A stretch of 64,000 nt of DNA from assembly GCF_033958435.1 (NCBI RefSeq), contig NC_134138.1, positions 185,229,298 through 185,293,297 on the forward strand, read 5' to 3'. The first letter of the stretch is position 1; each line of letters opens with the position of its first letter. The notes beneath the pieces were generated by a model. The model was not told the DNA's origin, did no database searches, and worked only from the letters and a program-made list of their open reading frames with translations. The translations under genes were made by a program, and so were the position numbers. This DNA comes from Carettochelys insculpta (lineage: Eukaryota > Chordata > Testudines > Carettochelyidae). Shown piece after piece: positions 23,251 through 34,362 of this stretch.

Positions 23251-23799
23251 ATCCAAGGTTCTTTGTTGATGTTTCTGTAGCTTTGGTTTTTTACGGATAG
23301 GGTTGCTACCCCTAAGCCAACCCTTTTTCACCTCGGGGAGAGGTGGTCCAAATTTATCTGCTTTCTACCCTTTGACCTGTCCAGTTTGAGTGTCGTTTCT
23401 AGGACCTGTGGCTCCCACGTGCATAGCTCTCTGGGTCATTGAGACACACAAGCCACCACACAATGACTAGGAATGGTCACATCAGGATAAGTAAGTAGGG
23501 ATGACGAGGCCATACTCTCAGAAAACCACCATCCAGTACATCTGTCAAGCTCTCACATGGAACCCACAAGGAAAACACAAAAGAGAAAGACCACGGTCAA
23601 TGGGGCTGAAGCCTGAGCAATGTTGTTTTCAGGGATTCCTGGGGCATGGGGTCCTGGGCAATTGCTCAGCTTGCTCCCCCCCACTGATGCCAGTCCTGGC
23701 TTTTACAGGCAGAATATGAGTTGGGCTGTGGTGAGCACTTTTGAAAGTATTTGTAAAGCTCTTAATAAATGGGGATTCTGAACTGAAGCAGTCTGGAGA
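23251..23799. other. No gene seen
   Basis: Unique-looking. Confidence 0.4.
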
Positions 23800-24240
23800 T
23801 TATCTTACTCTATATTTGAGAGGGTTTGTCTGTGCATCCGTGAGTCTGTCTGTGTGTCTGTTTTTCAGGAACTCCTCCTAGATGGTAAGAGCTAGGCCCT
23901 ACAGATTTGCTATGCTGCTTCCTTCCTCTTGTCATAGCTTAAAGGAAGACAAGGGATTGGTTGTGCCAGGACAATGGGATGTGCTTGGAATACGTTTTTT
24001 TCTCATGAAACAGAAAGGGAGGGGGTGTGCTAGCAGGGACAGTCATATTGTATAATGACCGCAGAGGGGAGCAGGGAGGAGGGATCATCAAGGGGTCAGC
24101 AATGGGGATTAGGACAGCTATAACCCCACAGGGTCAGCCAGGGGCAAGGGTGAAAAAAGGGACAGATATCTATTATATATTTTAGAGCGTTTGTCTGATT
24201 GTGTATCTGTCTTTCTGTGTGTTTGTCCACAAGCCAGGGG
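23800..24240 (+). repeat. Two partial copies of the GTTTGTCTG-head repeat
   Basis: 23805-24010 has CTATATTTGAGAGGGTTTGT, CAGGAACTCCTCCTAGATGG and GGGATTGGTTGTGCCAGG. A second head begins at 24165 (TCTATTATATATTTTAGAGC, then GTTTGTCTG). Both align with copies at 9343 and 17250. Confidence 0.6.
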
Positions 24241-25516
24241 ACATGCACCCCTCCCCAGCTGTTCCCACTGCATCTGCTGTGGCTGTGGACAGGTGCATCT
24301 CACCTAGCCCCAAGCTGCAGCAGTGACAGAGGGTTGGAGTTATTCTGTCTCCTCAGGGCAGCCGGCATACCGAACTCCTCATCTCCAACCTCACCCCAGA
24401 GCAATGGCTTAAATAAAGAAAAACACAACTTTTTTGAGCTAAGGACCTGAGCAATGCCAGGTAATCTTCTAGTATGGTATATACAATATTTGAAGTGATT
24501 GCGCTCTCACAACTAATGGCTGAAAGTTCCTACAAAAATACTTGATGTTTGACATATTTGCCCCTATAAAATAAAGTTTTAAGTTTTGAAATAAGTTCGT
24601 TTGCACAAAACTTTGCCAGGTGCAGAAGCTCAGCTAAGGAAATTAAATTGTCTCCCATGGCACAGCATGCTCCTTCACTACCACGCTACAGAAGGAAATT
24701 TCTTCCAGGTGTCTGTTTTGTTATTGCTGGAAATGCCTTCTCTCATGTACAGCAGGTGTCCTAGCATGGCAGTACTAGCATGGTAGTCCTGCAAGTCCTC
24801 CCTGGCTTCTATGAAATCTGATCTTGATTTTTAAGACCATCCTGAAAGGACAGTTTGGTCAGCTCAGGAAACACATTTAGTTGTTAGCCCCACCTAGAAA
24901 GAACTATACCATAGTCACCCTATTGCTGAGTCTACATTGCAGTCTCTCTGCAGGGTTTGGGTTTTATTGTGAAGTAATTTCTTTCCATGGTATTGCCATG
25001 CTTCTGATTTGATTTTCATAGGCACTGTTCCTCAGGAAAACCTCTAAGCTGTTTGCCCACCAACATGCAAGCCCATCATGTATATATGTGACAGACAGTT
25101 TTGAGTCCAACCAAAGTGAGGAGACATGAGAAGTAAATAATGGGTAACAGGGGTGTGAGTGATCCTACTATGCCTTCCAAAAAAGCTCACATGAGAAGCT
25201 GCATATTCAACAGTAACAGGATAAATAAAAGAGACTGAAAAACAGCTGACAAAATGTGCTGACAAAACAAACCCCTGCTGCAAAATCTGACAGAACATCT
25301 TTAGGGTGAGCTATGATGGAATCAGGGCTATTTGGAAACATTCAACTGGAAAATCCCTCACAAAACAGCAGTTCAGAGTGCAAAACCAAATGCATGCACA
25401 TCAACGTTTTTCTCATAGAGATACACAGTTAAAGGCACTGAGGTTGCAAGTGAATTGACCTGCATCTGTTGGAGAGTGAAGCACCACTACATCTTTTCCT
25501 CAGTGAAATGTTGAAT
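24241..25516. other. No gene seen
   Basis: Unique-looking sequence; short frames only. Confidence 0.45.
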
Positions 25517-25735
25517 AGCAACAGAGAGGTAGCCCTGTTAGTCTGTATCCTTACAAAACAAACCATCGGTCATGTGGCACTTGAAAGACTAACAAAATGG
25601 TGTATTAGGTGATGAGCTTTCATGGGGCGAACCTACTTCCTCAGATCTGGAGAAGTGGGTCTGCCCCATGAAAGCTCATCACCTAGTAAATCGTCTTGTT
25701 AGTCTTTAAAGTGCTACTTGACTTCTGGATTGTTT
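25517..25735 (+). mobile_element. Near-complete SINE with palindromic tail
   Basis: The head AGAGGTAGCCCTGTTAGTCT is the tRNA-derived part. It is followed by a hairpin-forming body: GACTAACAAAATGGTGTATT, AGGTGATGAGCTTTCATGG and a central AGATCTGGAGAAGTGGGTCT; the right arm then repeats the left arm inverted (CATGAAAGCTCATCACCTAG, GTTAGTCTTTAAAGTGCTAC). Each arm is about 70 bp. Other copies here retain one arm or both. Confidence 0.8.
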
Positions 25736-25937
25736 CAATGGAATGTGGCACCAGATTAGTTACAAGGTTCAATTCTGCTTCTGCTGTAGCACATAAAAAC
25801 GAAGCTGAAAAGAGCAAATATCAGAAGTCTAGCTGAGAATGAGGTTGGGCCATTTTCTGTGGAAACAGCAGTCAAAAGATACAAGACAGCACTTCTCCAT
25901 TTACAGTTGCTACTAAGGCTTCAAATAAAGGAAGCTG
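25736..25937. other. No feature recognised
   Basis: Short spacer before the hAT remnant; may belong to that element. Confidence 0.35.
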
Positions 25938-27235
25938 GAAGTTTTGTCCTTTGGCTGCTCCTTTTTTGACGTCAAAAAGAGCATAAACATCTTGTTGGAT
26001 TTTTATGAGGAAGCAGATGAGACATTGGGGTTGATTTCAGGAAATACAATTAAATGCCATAATGAGTTTGGGTTGGACCAGAAAAATGTCAGTGTTTACA
26101 GAGGCAATAAAGCATCCACAAATTAAGGTAAGAACTGTTCTGTGTTTGCTAAGCCAAAAGGTGTTCAACCACTGATGATCTAAGCTAACTGCAACTGTTA
26201 CATTTTACACAATGCAGAAAAAAAAATGCATGAAAGCCCTCAGTGCGGGTGTGGAAAGTTTGATTTTGACTTCTCATGCAGTGTCGAAGAAGAACATCTC
26301 CAATCCTGCTTTGAAATTGTGGAGCAAAAGTATCTGTAAGTGCTTTTGAATGTGCGCACTCACTGGTACTACCCCTTCCCGGCTTCTGTTGAACTGACAA
26401 GGCATGAAGATATATTCCTTAGAGTGTCAGGAATCTGACTGAGATGGACTAATTTGGAAATTTGTTGGAAATTGGGAGTTTGAGTTAAGTGAGAAGTTGA
26501 CACTTTCCGAGTGCTACATTTATTTTGTGCATTCTGTCATGTCCATCTTTTAGAAATCATTCTCCATTCTTGAATAGGATTTTAGGAATGCCACAGAAAT
26601 TTTTCATCTGATGTTGGATGTCAGAAGCCAGACGATTGATAAGTGGAGGACAAATTTTTCAGTAACCTGATGACCAGAGTTTTGCCACACTTGCCAAAAA
26701 GCAACTCAGGAAAAGTGCAGAAATGAAGCAAAGATTATTTACATTCAAATATCAGTTTATCTGGTTAAATGGTTTGCCTTTGAAGATTCTCCATTTAAGT
26801 CATTCTCATGCTTAAACATCAAGGAAGTGCCATCATTTGATGATTTAATGATGCTTCAAGACCTTAGTAACTGAGTGCTGCTACTGTCATGGATGAGGAT
26901 GATTTCTACAGATACATCTATGTACTGCTTCCTCACCTCTAATGGAAGATGACAGTCTTGTCAAACATGCTGATAAGTGGCACATATTTTTCAGGGCAGT
27001 TGTAAGAAGCTAATGTCTTGAAAATTGTCCAGGATGTGTTTTTCTGTGCCATTCAATACTTCATTCACAGAGTGAGCTTTCACTTTGTTGGGAAACCTTT
27101 GGACTAATGAACAGAATCTCCTAGTTGTTGAAGTGTTCAAAAGTGAGCTTTGCATTAAATGCGACCTGTGTGGAATTCTGTGATATTTCCACTAAATATA
27201 AGAAACGGCTGGAGACAGCACAAGCAGCAAATACA
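25938..27235 (+). pseudogene. Decayed hAT-superfamily transposase
   Basis: The first part (25944-26126) reads LLDFYEEADETLGLISGN, then FGLDQKNVSVYRGNKASTN, matching the catalytic-domain region of hAT transposases (usually ...S.YSADNA.VNYG). After about 850 bp with many stops, the C-terminal dimerisation (hATC) region is recoverable by switching frames: FNTSFTE, then AFTLLGNLWTNEQNLLVVE and VFKSELCIKCDLCG (about 27040-27180), then KKRLETAQAANTNS. In the family this reads SNAF.ERVFSL..NLWT..RN.L....VK.EL.IK. At least several frameshifts and more than ten stops make it non-functional. The ends of the element were not located. Confidence 0.55.
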
Positions 27236-28049
27236 AATTCAAGAAACAGGCTCAGTGGATTTTCTTTAAAAAAATTCTAAAATGTTCACTTTCAAGTATA
27301 CTGTTAAAATATAGAATTAATGAGGTTTGGATAAAAATAATCTTAATGAAGGTGGACAAAATAAAGCAGCTTGGAGAAACACAACCAAGGTGAGAAAATG
27401 TCGTCAATCTTATCAGTCTGTGTTATCTTGCTTGAGAACTTTGATGCTTTTGAAGGGAAAGATTGTGGAAACACCTTGTGGTTAGGGGTTGGGGTTTCAG
27501 TGGGCTTGCATTGTGTGGAGCGGGATGCCAGGATTTTTTGTATTTCAAAGGCAGTAACCCTAGATGGTATGGGACTTTTAATTTGCTTTATTTCCTGTGG
27601 TTAACATGTTTACCATGTGGACAAGGAGATTTGAGTTTCTGTCCCTCTCTGAGCTCTATTTAGGGTTGGCGTACAACCGCAGTGACCAGTGGCTGCCTGC
27701 AGTATTTCAGTGCTCATATGACCTTACCAGAGCCCTCATAGTAATTTGTCCTGAGACTTTAAACAACATGGTCACACGGAGGTGTTAAACATGTGGTGCA
27801 TGGGCCAGAATTATTGTGCTTGATACATTCCTATAACCTAAATAAATTCTAAAGCTTTAAGCTTTAAAGCAGTTTTTAGTTACAAAGATATTCCTTTCCC
27901 AGTCAAAAGTTTAAACAGATACAGTTTTCTTCTCAAGTCTGACTGCATTTAAAAACAGACGTGGTCTACTTTCCCCCAACACCATTATTTAATCCATGAC
28001 CATTTTAATGGACTGCTTACAAAAAGGGGTCCAAATGAAGTTTATTCAA
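27236..28049. other. No gene seen
   Basis: AT-rich sequence, possibly including the 3' end of the hAT element. Confidence 0.4.
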
Positions 28050-28193
28050 GGTGTGTCTACACAACAAGGTTATTCTGGAATAATTTATTGTAGAATAATG
28101 CATAATAATACTACAGGGAAGCCCCAGAATAAGCAAATCTTATTCTGAAATAGTGTGTCTACCCATAATAGAGTCTATTTCAGATCAGAGCCC
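28050..28193. mobile_element. Fragment of a second MITE family (TTATTCTGGAATA type)
   Basis: Starts GGTGTGTCTACACAACAAGG then TTATTCTGGAATAA, the same layout as the left end of the 32365 element. No matching right end precedes the Harbinger insertion at 28199, so it is truncated or interrupted. Confidence 0.55.
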
Positions 28194-28632
28194 AGAGTGG
28201 CCGCGTCAACATGTGCTGGCTACTTCGAAGTAGTGGCGCCAACTTTGAAATAGCGCCCGTCACAGCCACACGTGTTGGGCGCTATTTCGAAGTTAACATC
28301 GACGTTAGGCGGCGAGACGTCGAAGTCGCTAACCCCATGAGGGGATGGGAATAGCGCCCTACTTCGACATTGAATGTTGAAGTAGGGAACGTGTAGTCGT
28401 TGCGCGTCCCGCAGCATCGAAATAGCGGGGTCCTCCATGGCGGCCATCAGCTGAGGGGTTGAGAGACGCTCTGCCCAGCCCCTGAGCTCGATGGTCACCG
28501 CGTGCAGTGGCCCCTTAAAGCTCCCCGCCCCCTGCCTTCCTGTGCAGGAAGCTGAGAGAGCGTGCAAGCAGCAGCATTGCCACGCAGCTAGCCTGCACGC
28601 TCCTCCGCGCCCATACACCCCCACCTGTGCCG

Positions 28633-30210
28633 ATGGCCGCCCCCCAGCCCCCCAAGCGCCCCCAAGGGACCCCCCCCAAGGGGAGACAGGGCTCCCAGCC
28701 CAGCAGCCAGGCGGGGAAGCTGCAGTGGGGCCCCTCCTGGATGGAGGCCGAGCTTCGGGACCTGCTGGGGCTCTGGAGTGAGAAGGAGGTGCTCCAGGTA
28801 ATGGGGAGCAAGAGGCGGAACGCGGATGCTTTCGCTCGGCTGGCCGAGGGCCTGGCCGCCCGGGGTCACCCTGCCCGCACTCCGGATCATGTCCAGAGTA
28901 AAGTGAAGGAGCTGTGGCAGGGTTATGCCCGGGCCCGGGATGCGGCCGGCCGATCTGGGGCTGCCCCCGTCACTTGCCCTTTTTACAGGGAGCTCAGGGC
29001 CATCCTGGGCCCCCGGCACACCTCCTCCCCTCCGGCCACTCTTGATACCTCGGCCAACGAGCCCAAGCAGGCCCCGGAGGTGGAGTCTGCCCCAGAGTCA
29101 AGCCCCGCACCCCGGGGGCCCCCCCAGGAGCCCACCCCCGGGACACCGGAGGAGGAGGAGAAGGAAGGGGAGTCCTCCTCCAGCGACGCTGGTCTGCGGA
29201 TCACCATCCCATCGCAGAGCTCCAGCAGGGCGTCTGCCCACCGGGTGTCCCCCGACCGTGGGAGCGGACCATCAGGTACGTACCCCCCCGGTGCACACCC
29301 CCGGGGTTGAGGGGCGGGGTAATAGATATGACCAGGGCCCTCCACATGCCTAGATGACCATGGCCCCAAGGACAGCAGTGGCATGTCCCTCAGAAGAGTG
29401 CATCAGCCCCTGGCCCCCAGCACAACAGTGCCATGCCCCATCCCCGGGGCTGGGGGGAGCGGAACCTCTAGGGTCCTGCGGGGGGACGGGGTGGGATACA
29501 CATCAGCAGCAGCAGCAGCATCTCCCGGGGACGGGGATGGGGAAGCAGCAGCAGAGGGGTGGGGGGACAAGGGCCACGGCTCGGGGCCCACACTAACGGC
29601 TGTCTCCACTCTTCTTCCCCCCCTCCTGTGTTCCGCAGCTGCACCATCGGAAGGACCGGAGAGCGCCGGTGAGGTGTTAGTGGTCCCGGACAGCCCACCG
29701 GGGCCATCACTCCAGGCCAGCCCCTCAGCGGAGGACCGACCGGCCCCACGGCAGGGACGATGGTGGACCCAGCACCACCACCCGACAGCGACAGACCCCC
29801 AGCTGCTGGCCATCCATCGTCAGCAGCTGGAGGTCGCCGAGCAGTGGCTCCGGGTGGAGGAACGCCGCCTCCAGCTGCAGGAACAGGCACTGGCCTGGCG
29901 CCAGGAGGCATGGGGGGCCTTTATGCGGACATTTGATCATATCGCCGACTACCTGGCCCCCCATGCCACGCCGGCCGCTGCTGCGCCTGCCCTGCCTGCT
30001 CCACCTGCTGCTCCACCCGCTGTGCCACCCGCTGCGCCGGCCACTGTCACACCACCACCCGCCACCGAGGGCCCTTCCGCCGAGGGGGACCTGGGGCCAG
30101 CTGACACCCACCGACCGTATCTACCGGTCCGCCCGGCCCCCAGCCAGCCCCAGCCAGGGCTGAGGCCGAGGCGTGGGTCGCGGCCGCCCACCCCCAGCAC
30201 TGGACATTAG
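28633..30210 (+). CDS. Harbinger Myb/SANT-like DNA-binding protein, two exons
   Basis: The second gene of the Harbinger element. Its proposed role is to bind the element ends and bring the transposase to DNA and the nucleus; that is known for related systems and inferred here. Exons are 28633-29275 and 29639-30210. The intron (GT at 29276, AG at 29637-29638, 363 bp) is supported by consensus donor CAG|GTACGT, acceptor TTCCGCAG and an exact frame match. The ATG at 28633 has G at +4; an upstream in-frame GTG is ignored. The protein is about 404 residues. Residues 30-125 form a Myb/SANT-like (Myb_DNA-bind_4 type) domain: WGPSWMEAELRDLLGLW, then KRRNADAFARLAEGLAARG, VQSKVKELWQGYARARD and FYRELRAILG. 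A Pro/Glu/Ser-rich linker follows, then a Gln/Arg/Leu-rich segment (LEVAEQWLRVEERRLQLQEQ) likely forming a coiled coil, and a Pro/Ala-rich tail. No internal stop was found, unlike the partner gene. Confidence 0.8.
29276..29638 (+). other. Intron of the Harbinger Myb/SANT-like gene
   Basis: Begins GTACGT and ends in a pyrimidine tract followed by TTCCGCAG. Joining its flanks restores one frame (codon split 1/2, giving Ala). The apparent continuation of exon 1 into the intron stops at 29310. A short CAG run lies at about 29503-29520. Confidence 0.7.
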
Positions 30211-30594
30211 GGGGTGTGGGGCCCAGGACGTGGCCCCCCCCCTTTGTATATATTCCCCCCAGTTTATTGTAATTTTGTAAATAGTTTTTATATTAGACAC
30301 CTGTTGCTATGCTGATCCTTGCCCCCCCATATACATAGTTCTCCCCCTCCTTGTCTTCCCCTTTCATCTAATCCTTATTTATAATACATATATATATGTT
30401 TGATTTTGCCTGTAGATAGTTAGTCTTGATAATAATAATAAGAGTTCTACAGATATTTGATTTGACGAGCAAAGTCTGCTTTTATTTACAAGAAAAGGTG
30501 TGGGGGTGTGTGCTCTTGGGTGCTCTGTGGTGTGGGCGCAGGGGCAGGGAGTGTTGTGGAGGATGCGGGGGTGGAGTGGGAGGCCTGACAGTGT
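30211..30594. other. Spacer between the convergent Harbinger genes
   Basis: The 3' ends of the two genes face each other here. The spacer is AT-rich from 30240 to 30480 (T-rich, TATATA and AATAATAATAA tracts) in sharp contrast to the GC-rich genes, fitting 3' UTR sequence. No canonical AATAAA was found. Confidence 0.5.
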
Positions 30595-31975
30595 TCACCC
30601 TGCGGCCTCATTGAACTGGGCCCGCAGGGCCTCCCGGACCCGGGTCCCTTCGGGGTCTACCTGGCAACTGGGGGCAGCAGGTGGCTGCACATCAGCCCTG
30701 CCGGCCTCCACAGCCCAGCCCTGAAAGAAAGCCTCCCCCTTGCTCTCCACGAGGTTGTTTAGGGTGCTGCACACGCCTGCAATCTGGGTGATGTTGGTGG
30801 GGCCCGCATCAAGGTGGGTGAGGAGACACCTCCAGAGCCCTTTGAGGTGGTGCGCGTGGTTCAGGCGCATGTTGAAGTGCTCCTGGCTGGCTGACAGATG
30901 GCCCGTGTAAGGGTGCAGGAGCCAGGGCCAGAGGGGGTAATGCTGCGTCTGCGATGACGCAGAGGGGCATGGTGGTGTCCCCCACAGGGATCTCCCGTTG
31001 GGGGATGTAGGTCCCCGCCTCCAGCCAGTGGCACAGGCCTGAGTTCCGGAATACCTGGGCGTCATGGGTGCTGCCAGGCCAGCCCGCATAAATGTCCAAG
31101 AAACGGCCCCGGCTGTCCACCAAGGCCTGGCGGACCACTGAGTGGTAGCCCTTCCTGTTTAGGTAGCGTCCTCCACTGTGCTCCGGGGCATGGATGGGGA
31201 TGTGGGTCCCATCCAGAGCCCCGAAGCAATTGGGAAAGCCCAGGGTGGCAAAGCCCGCGATGGCGGCATCCGGGTCCTGAAGCCTCACGAGCCTGTGGAG
31301 GAGCAGGGCGTTGATGGCGCGGATGACCTGCAGGGGAAGCACATGAGAGAGCACCAGTGAGGGGTGTGCAGGGTGTGTGTGGCCCTCCCCTGTCAGGGCC
31401 CCCCTCCCCTCCCCTCCCCTGCCCTCCCCTGCCAGGGCCTCCCTCCCCTGCCAGGGCTGCCTCCCCCTCCCCCCGTGGGTCCTCTTACCTCCATGAGGAC
31501 AGCCCCGACGGTGGCCTTGCTGACGCCAAACTGCTGCCCCATGGATCAGTAGCTGTCTGGAGTGGCCAGCTTCCAGACAGCGATGCCGACCCGTTTCTCC
31601 ACGCTGAGGGCACGCCGCATGAAGGTGTCCTGGTGCCTCAGTGCGGGGGTGAGCCACTGGCATAGCTCCAGAAATGTCTGCCGGCTCATGCGAAAGTTCT
31701 GGAGCCAGCGGTCGTCGTCCCACTCTCCGAGCACCAGCCGCTCCCACCAGTCGGTGCTGGTGGGGTAGCTCCATAGCCAGCGGCGTATGAGGCGGGGGGG
31801 GGCGGGGTGCTGCAGGGTTGGGGGTTGCGTCCTCCTCCCCTGCGGGCAGCTCCTCCTCTGTGGCAAGGATGTGCTCAGCTGCCTCCTGCATGGCATGGAG
31901 CGGGGCGAGCACTGCTCCTGCAGGGGCAGCTGGGTGGACCTCTGGCTGCTGCTGCTGCTGCTGCTGGGGGTCCAT
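30595..31975 (-). pseudogene. Harbinger DDE transposase (HARBI1-like), two exons, disabled
   Basis: Exon 1 runs 31975 to 31489 and exon 2 from 31327 to 30595, with a 161-bp intron (donor GAG|GTAAGA, acceptor CCCTGCAG) that keeps frame. The start is the ATG at 31975 (MDPQQQQQQQPEV). Known-family features: a helix-turn-helix-like region (FRMSRQTFLELCQWL, then ALSVEKRVGIAVWKLA), the first catalytic Asp in GALDGTHIPI (codon 31213-31211) and the second in WPGSTHDAQVF (31063-31061). Lesions: a frame change in the G run at about 31793-31805; an in-frame TGA at 31548-31546 just after TPDSY, where the family has Arg (a CGA to TGA change fits CpG decay); a one-base insertion near 30940; and a short deletion near 30850 that removes the segment carrying the third catalytic Glu. 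After that, LKGLWRCLLTHLDAG and TLNNLVES continue the family pattern. The protein could nick and join DNA if intact; this copy cannot. Confidence 0.88.
31328..31488 (-). other. Intron of the Harbinger transposase gene
   Basis: GTAAGAGG at the 5' end and CTTCCCCTGCAG at the 3' end. The centre is a CCTCCCCTGCC-type short tandem repeat (about 31385-31460). Splicing joins LMEV to IRAINALLLHRLV, the order usual in related transposases. Confidence 0.75.
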
Positions 31976-32364
31976 GCCTGCGTCGCTTGAGGTGTGCGTG
32001 CCTATGGCTCTGCAGACCGTGTGCTGTTCAGGCTGCGTGTGTCTGGGAGGGGCCCTTTAAGGGAGCGGCTAGCTGTTGCCCCGGAAGCACTAGTCCACCC
32101 TGTGACCCTGTCTGCAGCTGTTCCTGACACCCTTATTTCGATGTGTGCTACTTTGTCATGTAGATGCTCCCCTGCAGCACCTACTTCGATGTGGTGCTGC
32201 CCAACGTCGACGTTCAACGTCGACGTTGCCAGCCCTGGAGGACGTGTAGACTTTATTCATCGAACTAGCGTATTTCGATGTCTCTACATCAAAATAAGCT
32301 ATTTCGATTAGCGCGCACGTGTAGACGTAGCCAGTATGGCTTCCAGGGGTTCTAATCTAAAATA

Positions 32365-32767
32365 TGATGTCTATACAGCTGAATTATTTTGGAATAAGAT
32401 ATTCTGGAATAGTTTATTTTGAAATAGCCCCTATTTCCTGGATACATTGACACATGTCCCTCCTTTTTGGAAGGGGCATGTAAAAGAAGCAGGCCTAAAT
32501 GCTAATGAGGCACTGACATAAATATTCGGAGCCTCATTTGCATAATGTCAGCCACGCAGTGCATCAAAAGTGCTGCTTTCAGATGGCAAACTAGCCATAT
32601 AGAAGGGGTTCCTTCAAAAGAAAACTGATTTCAAAAGCACCCTTCTTCCCAATTTTTTTAAATTAACTGTTAGCTATTTCAAAGTTATTTTGAAATAGTG
32701 GTTGAATCAATCATATAGAAGCTTGAAAAGTTATTTTGCAATAACTTTGCTGTGTAGACATACCCTC
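32365..32767. mobile_element. MITE of the TTATTTTGGAATA type, about 403 bp
   Basis: The left end GATGTCTATACAGCTGAATT, then ATTTTGGAATAAG, pairs with the reverse complement of the right end GGGTATGTCTACACAGCAAA, then GTTATTGCAAAATAAC. The interior has GCTAATGAGGCACTGACATA and GCCTCATTTGCATAATGTC, motifs shared with other MITEs in this window. No coding capacity. Confidence 0.7.
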
Positions 32768-34362
32768 AGTGAGCAAAGGGATTTTGTGGGAAGTAAAGAG
32801 AGGAGAAATTATCATGGTGATCCCACAGGTCAACTTGTTTTCCCCGAATTAAGACAGCTAAAACAATAATTTCAAATTAAATTTCTATACAAGTGTTGTA
32901 ATCTACCTTTAATCCTTTTCCAAAGCTCTCAATATCACTGGGATATTTACTGGGGATTAAGGAACAATGTGTTGCCCGAAGTTTATCCCTCAACCCATGG
33001 ACGACAGTTAAAAACTTGAGCCTTTTGCACAAAATGTGTTTGGTATCTGTGAAAATAAAAATGCAGAACAGAGGCTGCTTAAGCAGATCAGCATCACAAA
33101 GCCAAGGCACAACAAAGAGAGCTACAAGTTAAGAAAAAGAGGCAATATGGCAAAAAAGGCAAAATTCAAAGGGTTATTTGAACTCATTGGGTACTTGAAA
33201 CTAGCACTAGCAACACCAAAAGGAAGGAAGATAAAATAAAATGTGGATTAGATAGGCCAGGAAGAAATTTCAAAAGCTCATAACTAAGCCAGAAAAATTT
33301 AGTTATTTGAAGATAAAGATAAATAAGGCAGGGGAAATCCAAAAATCCATTGTTGATAAATAGAGACCAGCCATGAGTCACTATAACTGATCAGCTTTTG
33401 TATATACAATGTCGTGCTAGCTGAAACATAATATACATAAATGAGCCTATTTTTTAAAAAAAGTAGTGTTGAAAATACTGTTTTTACTGAAAGGACAGAG
33501 ATATTGACCCCTAGTGCACAGTTACTGTAAGCATAAACTTTTCATAGCTCATTCATAAGTGATGGCACAGAATACAGAGCTAATGTTTTGTGTGTGTGGT
33601 TTGGTTCCACTCTACCGGATTTGGTTAGATTTGGTCTGGCTTGAGAATGAAGTAACTGATGAAGTGGCACATGATTCCCATGTCAACATAAGCCTCCACA
33701 AACAGTGGTGAGGTCTCTTAGATACACACATTGCAATATAGTGTCCTATTATTCACATCTCACAAGACATAGCCATTATTTTGATTGGCCATTAATAATA
33801 AGGGATTAGGTATGTTTTTAATACCTTCAGATTCCAGCTGAAATAATAAAAACTGTGGAAATGCAAAAGAAAAATATAGAGTCCCATACATATAACAGTC
33901 AATCTTTCCAGAAAGAACCGCTCTTGGAGCAATTACTGATAAGATAACGGTGGCAATGTTTTCTGGAAATTACTTAGGATGTATTTAAAGTTATTGTTTA
34001 ACCTTTTTCCATCCTTTTGAGTCTGTTATTCTGGAATACATAGCACGTTGATATGTGGATAGTTTTGACAATAACAAGCCCATAGACGGGGTGGGCACAG
34101 GGGACAATTACACCGGGAACCTCTGAAACATCACAGTAATGCTGCTTCATGAGGCTCTGAAGGGAGTGGGGGAGCTTGGTGCCTTGGGCTGAGTGGCACT
34201 AAGGGCCAACTGCCCTCGGACCCGCCTTCCAATCTTGGCCCCACCCCTTCCAGGGTGTGGAGCTGGGCTCCACTCCACCCTTGCTCCAGGACCCAGGGTG
34301 CCTGTCAACCCTGCAGGGCAATAATATATAGGGTCCATATAAAGGGTATTATTCTCTCGCTG
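32768..34362. other. No gene seen in 1.6 kb of AT-rich DNA
   Basis: Short frames only; no recognised element. Confidence 0.45.

Larger units (their letters stand above)
28199..32332. mobile_element. PIF/Harbinger DNA transposon, 4,134 bp, two genes, TSD AGT
   Basis: The left end GGCCGCGTCAACATGTGC and the reverse complement of the right end GGCTACGTCTACACGTGC form the TIR. The trinucleotide AGT is found immediately outside both ends (28196-28198 and 32333-32335), as expected for the 3-bp duplications of this superfamily. Inside are a Myb/SANT-like gene on plus and a DDE transposase on minus, tail to tail. Both termini carry palindromic CG-rich motifs: CTACTTCGAAGTAG at 28220-28233, a near-perfect 29-bp palindrome at 28358-28386, and two AACGTCGACGTT units at 32203-32227. 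These are possible binding sites. The transposase is disabled, so this copy should not be autonomous now. Confidence 0.93.

Noticed and set aside
28627..28632. GTG at 28627 as start of the Myb/SANT-like gene
   Set aside because: A eukaryotic gene would use the ATG two codons later (28633), which has a G at +4.
28588..29019. Antisense open frame opposite the Myb/SANT-like gene
   Set aside because: It is a GC-driven shadow of the real coding strand.
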